Shown here: positions 19,975 through 26,161 of the stretch, piece after piece
How positions within the stretch are numbered: position 1 is the first letter of the stretch
Layout of the letters: every line of letters starts with the position of its first letter
DNA from: JBHHYS01 sp046757645
GTDB taxonomy: Bacteria; Acidobacteriota; Terriglobia; Acidiferrales; 2-02-FULL-67-57
Length of the DNA: 30,830 nucleotides
NCBI GenBank assembly: GCA_046757645.1
Contig: JBHHYS010000027.1
Location: forward strand, 1-30,830
Direction: 5' to 3'
Position numbers and translations under genes: made by a program
Notes under the pieces: generated by a model
Databases searched by the model: none
Seen by the model: only the letters and a program-made list of their open reading frames with translations
Told to the model about the DNA's origin: nothing

Positions 19975-20703
19975 TCAGCGAGGAGTCACATCGCGGTGAC
20001 GGGCGAGGCGGGTGCGCCGCCGGAGAGCAGCCACGGCCGCCAAGCCGCTACCGAGCAGCAGCAGCGTCCCTGGCTCAGGAACAGCTGTAATGTCGTTTTC
20101 CACTTGAATCTCTATGATGGTGCCGTCCGGAGCCGTCACCGAGGTTACGCGGTCAGCTCCCCCGGAAGACGCATTAAGCACAGTTCCTGTGGAAGTTTGT
20201 ACGAGCTCCAACAACCCTGGGGTAGCCGTGATGATGTTGCCATCCACGGTAAAGCCCACCGTGGCTGTGAGCTGGATGCCCAGGGACACACCTCCGATGA
20301 CGATATCTTCGGCAAAAAAGGTTCCCGTGAAGCTATAAGGGGCATCGGCGGGCAAGGTGAAACTGCCACTGATGAGGGTGGCGATGATGGTCTGGCCCTG
20401 GCCGGGCAGGATTTCGTCATCCGGCAGCACGATGGTGCCAGAACCGCTGGTGGTGCCGTCCAAGATGGCGTTGACCGCACTCACCGAGAACGCTGCATTG
20501 AGAAAAGCGATGCCGGGGCCGCCGTTGGTTTTTTCCAGTTCCAGAGCGAGGATACCTGAGTTGGGATTGTTGGGATCGACTTCAAAGGTCATTTCCAGAA
20601 CGACGGGAATGCTTTCGGCGTGGGCGGCCGGGCCAAAGCAAACAAACCCGAGCAACAGCGCGGATACAGCTAGCAGTCGCTTAGGAGCACGACCAGCGCC
20701 CAC
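19975..20703 (-). CDS. PEP-CTERM sorting domain-containing exported protein
   Basis: The 242-residue protein has a signal peptide (KRLLAVSALLLGFVCFGPAAHA), a beta-rich Gly/Thr/Ser body without recognised catalytic residues, and a C-terminal sorting signal from about residue 208. That signal consists of VPEPGTLLLLGSGLAAVAAL followed by the basic tail RRRTRLARHR. PEP-CTERM proteins are cleaved by an exosortase and displayed at the surface or in the exopolysaccharide matrix. GTG at 20703 is chosen because AGGAGG lies six bases upstream; the in-frame GTG at 20727 has no such site. It is divergent from the sugar transferase gene across about 540 bases. Confidence 0.9.
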   Translation of the reverse strand: MGAGRAPKRLLAVSALLLGFVCFGPAAHAESIPVVLEMTFEVDPNNPNSGILALELEKTNGGPGIAFLNAAFSVSAVNAILDGTTSGSGTIVLPDDEILPGQGQTIIATLISGSFTLPADAPYSFTGTFFAEDIVIGGVSLGIQLTATVGFTVDGNIITATPGLLELVQTSTGTVLNASSGGADRVTSVTAPDGTIIEIQVENDITAVPEPGTLLLLGSGLAAVAALRRRTRLARHRDVTPR

Positions 20704-21243
20704 AGGAAACCTCCTCTTGTCCACCACCTAGGAGATAACTGACTCGGCCCACGCAGGAGAGGCCGCCGAGAGTCCCGGTTGCCATCCCCCACATCATCTG
20801 TGCCGCCACCCCTATTGTCCTCCCAGGCTCGGTAGATACACCTTCCAACCCTTCCCCCTCAGAGGTGCAACTGGTCTACCAAAGACTGACGAAAAACTGA
20901 TGCAAAATCAATACGTTACAGCACTTCCCTGCGGTCAATTTCGGCAAGGTGCAAAGCCTTGCAGCTAAATGTTGCACCTGCCTGCTTGCGCTAATACCGG
21001 CCTCTGGGACGCCGTGGCCAGAGGTCACCGCAACACAAACCTCGCCGAGCCTTGCGGTTTGCGGTCCTTGAGCCCAAAGACCTTGCGGGTGAAGCCTTCT
21101 CCCGCCGTTTCTACTGCCCCCGAAGGCCCTGGTGGGAGGTGAGTCAACCCGTTGAGTTGACCCTGGAGACAAAAGGTCCAACCAGGTTTCGAACCCCTCC
21201 GCTCCAACCCGCACTGTCAACAAGCGAATTTGACGCTTTTTTT
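20704..21243. other. Long divergent intergenic region, regulatory
   Basis: About 540 bases separate the PEP-CTERM gene (minus) from the glycosylphosphotransferase (plus). Composition is less GC-rich in 20880-20990, where several TGCAA/TTGCA motifs cluster (for example GTGCAAAGCCTTGCA at 20949). No gene is supported; frames that stay open here lack starts and family features. Promoters for both neighbours should lie here. Confidence 0.5.
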
Positions 21244-21745
21244 CTGTTAGAATCGCCCGGCCGCGTTCTCTCAACCACAGTAGCGATCTTTGCCCGACGG
21301 CTGCAAGTTGTCAGCTTTTTCTTCGCCGCTGTGGACGTGGCCTCGGCGGTGGTGGCTTTCATCGCTGCCTACTGGTTGCGTGACACGCTCGTGCCGCGGT
21401 TGGCAGGAGCATTTCCCCTCCTTCCTGCTGGGTCCCTCTTTCCTTTGAGTCACTACCTAGTTGTGCTCGCAGGCATTGTCGGGCTCTGGCTGGGCACTGG
21501 CTACGTTCTGGGAGTTTACCGGCCGCAGGAGTGGCAGGAGCGACGACAGGCAATACTCGATCCCACCAAACAATCGGCGGTGGCGATGGTTGTGCTGGGT
21601 GCGGCGCTCTTCTTTACCCAATTCAGCGTGCAGGGATTCTTCGTGAGCCGGTTCTTGCTGGCCGGCTTTGTCCTGCTGAACTGGATGCTGCAAATCGGTT
21701 CGCGGCTGATTTTTCTCGAATGGGGTCCGCGCTGGCGGGATGGAA
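21244..21745 (+). pseudogene. Membrane-domain half of polyprenyl glycosylphosphotransferase, frameshifted from its catalytic half
   Basis: This frame encodes the N-terminal multi-pass domain of an exopolysaccharide sugar transferase. Membrane segments are VVSFFFAAVDVASAVVAFIA, LVVLAGIVGLWLGTGYVLGV and AVAMVVLGAALFFTQFSV, ending GSRLIFLEWGPRWRD. The expected continuation, ENILVVGTGPAAQELAGLI, is in the next frame, so a one-base frameshift lies near 21735. No slippery heptamer is obvious. The 5' end is also irregular: no ATG, GTG or TTG precedes the first membrane helix at a suitable place, although the frame is open back to 21052. Either the gene is inactive, or there is a base-call error, or start and frame are unusual. 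TGTTAGAAT at 21245-21253 could be an extended -10 motif. Confidence 0.65.
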
Positions 21746-22729
21746 AACATCCTAGTGGTGGGGACAGGGCCAGCAGCGCAGGAGCTGGCCGGGCTGATTC
21801 AGGAGAGCAAGGCGGCAGGCCTGCACTTGGTGGGATTTGTCAACCCGGGCGGAACGGGACCGGCGGCCAATCTGTCCCGCTTCGATCACCCGGTTTGGCG
21901 AGTGGACGATGTCCCGGGTCTGCTGAAAGAACAGGTGGTGGACGAAGTTTTCTCTGCCGTCAGCAAGGAAGAGCTAGCGGATCTGGAAGACCTGCTGCTG
22001 TTATTTAAAGAGGCGGGAGTGCAAACCCGACTCCAGTTGAAAATCTTTCCCCACCTGCTCTCCCGGGTCTACGTGGAACGATTCCGAACCGTCCCTCTGC
22101 TGACGTTTACCACCACACCGGAAAACGAGCTGCACTTGGCCTTCAAGCGCCTGCTGGACGTGGTGGGAGCCGCGGTCTTGCTGGTGCTGCTGGCGCCCCT
22201 GTTCTCGTTGATTGCGCTTCTGATCAAGCTCACTTCTCCCGGGCCGGTCTTTTACTTCCAGACCCGCTGCGGTCTGGGTGGCCGACGATTCACGCTGTAC
22301 AAGTTTCGCTCCATGGTCGCTGACGCCGACGAACGCCGGAACGAGCTGGCGGAATTCAACGAGGCTGACGGTCCTGTGTTCAAGATGGCCAACGACCCTC
22401 GTTGCACCCCGGTGGGGCGCTGGCTGCGGCGCTTGAGTCTGGATGAGCTGCCGCAGTTGTGGAATCTGTTCAAGGGAGACATGTCGTTTGTGGGCCCCAG
22501 GCCACCGCTGCCCGAGGAGGTAGAGAAATACCAGCGCTGGCAGCGTCGGCGGCTTCGGATGCGCCCCGGACTCACCTGTCTGTGGGCGCTGGAAGGGCGG
22601 AGCCGGATCAGCTTCCACCGCTGGATCAGGCTGGATTTGGCCTATATCGACAACTGGTCGTTTTGGCTTGACCTGAAGATCGTTTTCAAGACGATTCCGC
22701 TGGTCCTGAGCGGGCGGGGCTCAGCGTAG
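21740..22729 (+). CDS. Exopolysaccharide polyprenyl glycosylphosphotransferase, catalytic part
   Basis: The enzyme family transfers a sugar-1-phosphate to undecaprenyl phosphate, the first step of exopolysaccharide repeat assembly, at the inner membrane. This 329-residue frame begins ENILVVGTGPAAQELAGLI (nucleotide-binding-like CoA-binding region). After about residue 130 comes the bacterial sugar transferase domain: a membrane hairpin at DVVGAAVLLVLLAPLFSLIA, then KFRSMVADAD, LSLDELPQLWNLFKGDMSFV and GPRPPLPEE, with an intact catalytic core. ATG at 21740 is the first Met but has no good ribosome binding site. The real gene probably began near 21244 in another frame. Together the two parts would make about 495 residues, the usual size. 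It fits the EpsH/exosortase-associated polysaccharide context. Confidence 0.82.
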   Translation: MENILVVGTGPAAQELAGLIQESKAAGLHLVGFVNPGGTGPAANLSRFDHPVWRVDDVPGLLKEQVVDEVFSAVSKEELADLEDLLLLFKEAGVQTRLQLKIFPHLLSRVYVERFRTVPLLTFTTTPENELHLAFKRLLDVVGAAVLLVLLAPLFSLIALLIKLTSPGPVFYFQTRCGLGGRRFTLYKFRSMVADADERRNELAEFNEADGPVFKMANDPRCTPVGRWLRRLSLDELPQLWNLFKGDMSFVGPRPPLPEEVEKYQRWQRRRLRMRPGLTCLWALEGRSRISFHRWIRLDLAYIDNWSFWLDLKIVFKTIPLVLSGRGSA

Positions 22730-22808
22730 TTTTTCTCCGCCGATCCTTCCAGCAGAGGAGTACAGGAAGCTCTGGGTGGCTGCATCCTGGCGAGGGCTGC
22801 TCAAGCTG

Positions 22809-23172
22809 TTAGCTAGAAGTTGTGCGGCGGCGCGGAAGGCCGAGGCCGGCTAGCCCTGCACCCAATAGGACCAGAGTGCTAGGTTCGGGAGCAGAATAAC
22901 TAAGGCCCATGTCGTCAAAGTCTTCATCGCTGATTCGCCACAGATCCTTTATGCCGATCGAGAAGACTTGCTCACCCGTAGCAAGTGTTACCAGGAAGAT
23001 AGCGAAAGTGCTGCTGGCCCCTGTCCCCCTCCAGATTGCGCCAAGATTCCGTGTGGTAGGAATTGCCGGAAGGGTGTGTTAGGTAAAAAACGTACGCTTC
23101 CCCGGGGCAAGAGGTCGCCGAGGCGTCAGGGCCTTTCGAGCCGGAGAAGAGTTCGTGTCGCGCGCCCCATTA
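22809..23172 (-). pseudogene. Frameshifted remnant of a PEP-CTERM protein
   Basis: On the minus strand one frame ends with an unmistakable sorting signal, SAPEPSTLVLLGAGLAGLGL then PRRRTTSS and TAA at 22809. Just before it is EQVFSIGIKDLWRISDEDFD. Upstream of about 23010 the coding pattern moves to another frame with GEAYVFYLTHPSGNSYHTES. In PEP-CTERM proteins with a DUF4114-like domain, a segment of this kind (FYLTxPxGxxYYT) precedes the xxxGxEDL...DFxDM segment. The two halves are therefore one domain broken by a frameshift. No signal peptide or start is visible upstream of 23172, where the frame is closed by a stop. It is interpreted as a decayed gene. Confidence 0.65.
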
Positions 23173-23518
23173 TGCTTCCCAAAGGAATGGCCTTGCTTTT
23201 GCTTGTTTTCGTGTACAGGTAAGCCACCCCACACTCCCTTCCCGCATCTTATGAGTTTTGCTGCCGAACCTCCTATGAGCTCGCCTATTTATGGTCCATG
23301 ACTGAGAGGTCGGCACAAGCACTCCCGCTTCGGAAATGGAAGGTGTTGCAGGGAGTGGAAAAAGTTGCGTGGATACCCCACGTCGAGTAGGTTAGCGGTT
23401 CCGGCAGGTGGAGGGCACTTGTCACTGCGGTCAGGTCGTCTGACTGTTCAAAATCTGGCCTTCTGATCAGTATCTTTTCGGCTGCGGCAGTCATAGGATT
23501 TCGAAGCGAAGGGAACCT
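23173..23518. other. Intergenic region without a supported gene
   Basis: About 350 bases of moderate GC between the PEP-CTERM remnant and the anchor-D lipoprotein. Frames here are short and featureless. It may hold the lost 5' part of the remnant and the promoter of the next gene; neither is identifiable. Confidence 0.4.
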
Positions 23519-24313
23519 ATGGACACGCGGTCTGGGACTACGCGTTTCCGATTCACCCCTTATATCGCTCCTCACTCACATGCCGCCCTGAAAACCTCTT
23601 CCCTTCAAAGGATTCGGTCACCGCGGGGCCTCCTCTTGGGCGTCGCCCTCGCTGCCTGCACGGCCCTCCTGATCTCCTGCGGCGGTGCAGTGGGAGGCCC
23701 GAGCGCTACAACCAGCGTTGATAGCGGTGGGGGTGGGGGTGGTAGTGGGCAGGGCCAGCTCACTCTTAGTCCCTCCAGCATCAACTTTGGGGACGTCATG
23801 GTGGGGGACAGCAAGACGCAAAGTGTCACGCTTACGAACTCGGGAACTGCCAGCGTGACGATTTCTCAAGTCGACGTGACCAACTCAGACTTTCGCCTCA
23901 GCGGCTCGCTTCTACTAACCCTAGCAGCGGGGGAAACAACGACCTTCAGTGTAACTTTTGCCCCGACCACCGGGGGCAGCGCCTCAGGCAGCCTTTCCTT
24001 GGTCAGCAATGCCGCCAACTCCCCTACGGCGCTGTCCCTGACCGGAAACGGCGTGGTGCCGATTCAACACCAGGTCGATTTGCTCTGGGATCCGAGCACC
24101 ACAGCCAATGTGGCCGGCTACAATGTTTATCGTGCCATTCAATCCGGCGGACCCTACATGAAGCTGAATCAGAACCTGATCGGCGCCACCACGTATACAG
24201 ATGCCACGGTCGTGTCGGGAACCACGTATTTCTATGTGACCACGGCTCAGGATGGAAACGGTGTAGAAAGCGTGTTTTCGAACGAAGCCGTGGCCGTCGT
24301 GCCCGTTCCCTAG
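23519..24313 (+). CDS. Lipoprotein with choice-of-anchor D (ASPM/SPD-2/Hydin-like) and fibronectin type III domains
   Basis: The 264-residue protein has a long basic N-terminus, then a lipoprotein signal (GLLLGVALAACTALLISC, lipidated Cys54). A Ser/Gly linker follows, then an Ig-like anchor-D domain (SSINFGDVMVGDSKTQSVTL, TFAPTTGGSASGSLSLVSNA) and a fibronectin type III domain (VDLLWDPSTTANVAGYNVYR, TTYTDATVVSGTTYFYVT). Such proteins are common surface proteins of Acidobacteria; no enzymatic site is seen. ATG at 23519 follows GAAGGGA. The n-region of about 36 residues is unusually long, so a start further in is possible. Its mixed position among EPS-related genes suggests a cell-surface role. 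Confidence 0.85.
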   Translation: MDTRSGTTRFRFTPYIAPHSHAALKTSSLQRIRSPRGLLLGVALAACTALLISCGGAVGGPSATTSVDSGGGGGGSGQGQLTLSPSSINFGDVMVGDSKTQSVTLTNSGTASVTISQVDVTNSDFRLSGSLLLTLAAGETTTFSVTFAPTTGGSASGSLSLVSNAANSPTALSLTGNGVVPIQHQVDLLWDPSTTANVAGYNVYRAIQSGGPYMKLNQNLIGATTYTDATVVSGTTYFYVTTAQDGNGVESVFSNEAVAVVPVP

Positions 24314-24322
24314 AAACGTTGT

Positions 24323-24616
24323 TCAGAAATCTGCCTTGACTCTCTGCATTCCTCGTACTCGGTCGCTCAGCGGGGAGGCAACGGTCGAAACCACCAAGTC
24401 AACCTGCGGCACCGCCATCGGCTCAGTCCAGAAGAGCTGAACGAATGCTCGCGCCTTCTCCGGCGAGACGCGGGTCTTGCGGTCCTTGTCTTCGCGCACG
24501 GCGCTCCCCACGCCGACCTCTTTTCCCTACTCCAGGAACTCCTGAATCTCCTCGAACCACAGCGCGTCGAACAGTGTTTTCCCGTCCTTGATGGCAGTGT
24601 CCACCATCACGCCGTT
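24323..24616 (-). pseudogene. mfnB: Relic of (5-formylfuran-3-yl)methyl phosphate synthase (MfnB/DUF556)
   Basis: A minus-strand frame reads NGVMVDTAIKDGKTLFDALW then FEEIQEF, followed by TAG at 24529-24527. It continues in the same frame with VGVGSAVREDKDRKTRVSPE and KARAFVQLF to TGA at 24323. The first block matches the MfnB active-site region of the archaeal enzyme (LDTAIKDGKTLFDF) with its catalytic lysine; the second matches the C-terminal GVRGA...DR...R block. About 30 residues between them and the whole N-terminal half are missing. MfnB makes the furan precursor of methanofuran or methylofuran. The gene is clearly dead here. Family identity rests on my recall of the motif. Confidence 0.65.
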
Positions 24617-24765
24617 GCGCTGTGGGCGGCGGGGCTGCCGTCCACCGCCACCTCGGGCCAGTAAAGCCCCAGAGCCCAACCGCTCCCCAACGCCTTGAAG
24701 ACCGCCTCCTGGGCGGCAAACTGCGCCGCCAGATGAGCAAACGAATCCTTCTTGGCTTGACAATT
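24617..24765 (-). pseudogene. acpS: Relic of holo-[acyl-carrier-protein] synthase
   Basis: Directly upstream of the mfnB relic, in a different frame, the minus strand encodes KKDSFAHLAAQFAAQEAVFK then ALGSGWALGLYWPEVAVDG. This is the central helix and following turn of AcpS, whose consensus is RFAxKEAxxKAxGxG; the Lys before Glu is replaced by Gln. A TAG closes the frame upstream at about 24768, and TGA at 24609-24607 closes it downstream, so about 50 of roughly 125 residues remain. AcpS adds the phosphopantetheine arm to acyl carrier protein. A working copy presumably exists elsewhere. Confidence 0.55.
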
Positions 24766-24903
24766 CTAGAGTCGCAGGCTACTCCGGACGCCTAGCTGGG
24801 AGGCACACTCAATTGGGGGGAGGCCCGGGGAAAGTACAGCTGATGCCTGAGCACCTCAGTTGTGCTGGCATGGGGCAGGATACCGGCGGGACGGATCGGA
24901 TGA

Positions 24904-25030
24904 ACTAGAAGCTGTTGCATAACCTTCGCACGGCGGGTCAGGGCTTCAGCCCTGACGTGGAAAAGCCAGAAAAACAGGGGCTTTAGCCCCTGAGGCGTCA
25001 CTGCAACCAGGTTATGCAACAGGCTCTAGT
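24904..25030. mobile_element. MITE-like element with CTGTTGCATAACCT terminal inverted repeats
   Basis: Perfect 14-base inverted repeats CTGTTGCATAACCT lie at 24912-24925 and 25009-25022. Extending outward, the arms agree at 20 of 22 positions. CTAG flanks both ends (24905-24908 and 25026-25029), fitting a 4-bp target duplication of the YTAR type known for IS5-group transposons. The interior holds two hairpins: GTCAGGGCT/AGCCCTGAC (24937-24956) and CAGGGGCT/AGCCCCTG (24975-24992). It is too short to code for a transposase, so any mobility must be supplied in trans. No autonomous copy is in the window. Confidence 0.65.
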
Positions 25031-25103
25031 CAGAAACAGTTCACCCAGGAGGGAAACACTTGGAGCACGAAAGGCTTTGCAATTTGAGATTGCGGATAAC
25101 CGG

Positions 25104-25745
25104 CTAGGCGAACCGCTTCCGGCGCCTCAGAAACAGGCCTCCAATACCGATACCGGTGCCGAGCAGCAGGAAGCTGGCTGGCTCAGGGACGACGACCGGG
25201 TTGTTCTCAGCGTTGGTGATGTTGCCCGTCACAGAACCGGTGCCGCCCGGTGACACAGATATATCGTTGACCATAAGCGTGAAGGTGCCCACCGCATCGG
25301 GATTTGAGAAGTTGAAAACTTGCGGAGTATTATCGAAGTTGATGAACACGCCGCCGGTGGCCGAGTTTGAAACGGCCCCCACCAGTGTGGCCGTAAACGT
25401 GGCCGAACTGCCCCCGCTAATTCCCGTTGGAATGGTGAACGTCAAGTCAAGAGCGAACGTGTTGCCGTTATAATTGTTCGCGCTGGTGTCGAGGCTAAAA
25501 GACCCTAAGGAACCTGGACCGAGAGCAGCGAAGCCGCCAAACGTGGTTACGTTAAAGCAAGAACTGGTGTAGGTCAGACCCAGTAGGCTGTTGGTTGACC
25601 CGGGTGTTTGGGCGTTGAAACCTCCCGCTGTACAAGCATTGATGGTCACTTCGCCGGCCCGGGCAACCTGAGGGGCAAATGCAAAAGCCGCAACGCAGAC
25701 ACCCAGCAATGCCGCCTGAAACGCCCGCTGCTTGAAATTCCACAT
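25104..25745 (-). CDS. PEP-CTERM sorting domain-containing exported protein
   Basis: The 213-residue protein has a signal peptide (FQAALLGVCVAAFAFAPQVARA) and a beta-rich body with two cysteines (INAC, SSC). The tail is a complete sorting signal, VVPEPASFLLLGTGIGIGGL then FLRRRKRFA, from about residue 186. It would be processed by an exosortase and anchored at the surface or released into the polysaccharide matrix. ATG at 25745 is preceded by AAGGAGGGG at close spacing. It lies downstream of the PrsT-like gene on the same strand but after about 415 bases, with its own candidate promoter. The body matches no enzyme I know. Confidence 0.9.
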   Translation of the reverse strand: MWNFKQRAFQAALLGVCVAAFAFAPQVARAGEVTINACTAGGFNAQTPGSTNSLLGLTYTSSCFNVTTFGGFAALGPGSLGSFSLDTSANNYNGNTFALDLTFTIPTGISGGSSATFTATLVGAVSNSATGGVFINFDNTPQVFNFSNPDAVGTFTLMVNDISVSPGGTGSVTGNITNAENNPVVVPEPASFLLLGTGIGIGGLFLRRRKRFA

Positions 25746-25791
25746 AAACCCCTCCTTCACGACCTAACCCACGTTTAGCCGCATTTAGGGT

Positions 25792-25807
25792 TGCACTTTG
25801 CCTTCCA
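25792..25807 (-). promoter_or_regulatory. Candidate sigma-54 (-24/-12) promoter
   Basis: On the minus strand TGGAAGGCAAAGTGCA has the invariant GG and GC exactly ten bases apart and matches 9 of 12 defined positions of TGGCACG-N4-TTGCW. Transcription would start near 25781, about 36 bases before the ATG of the PEP-CTERM gene at 25745. Exosortase systems are often controlled by the PrsK/PrsR two-component pair through sigma-54, which fits, but the regulators are not in the window. Confidence 0.4.
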
Positions 25808-26161
25808 AACTCGCACCCTACGGACAATCCAGACTGGGCAGCGTAACTACCTGTGTCTGCAAATAGTTCCGACGATGTGCAAATTCTTTCATCCGGCCGC
25901 AAGCGGTACCCCGCCCCCGACTAGGACGATTGAATTCGCCTACAGCGCACACCATTTCACTCTCGAATCCCTGCGTGGGTTGAATGAGCGGCCACCAAGC
26001 CTCCCCTACCTCTCCCCTTTTTGATCAGCCGTTTTCCATCGTCTCAGCTTAACAGGCCGCATTGCCCCCGCCTTGTAGGATCCGCCCGCAGCAAGGCCAT
26101 TCGTCGGAGGTGCCAATCTTTTCAATTGCTTCAAGAAAGGGGAGGACAGCAAGGGGATGGT
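25808..26161. other. Intergenic region without a supported gene
   Basis: About 350 bases upstream of the PEP-CTERM gene and downstream of the PrsT-like gene. Two TGCAAAT motifs occur near 25857-25887, possibly activator sites for the promoter at 25792-25807. No coding frame with a family match was found. Confidence 0.4.

Noticed and set aside
20949..20963. GTGCAAAGCCTTGCA here and GTGCAAAGACTTGCA at 29189-29203 as a shared operator
   Set aside because: One mismatch in 15 bases between two sites in 30 kb is expected by chance many times over, the flanks do not match, and the positions relative to genes differ.
24792..25019. A 75-codon minus-strand frame
   Set aside because: It runs through the MITE-like element and both of its hairpins; the translation reflects the repeat, not a gene.
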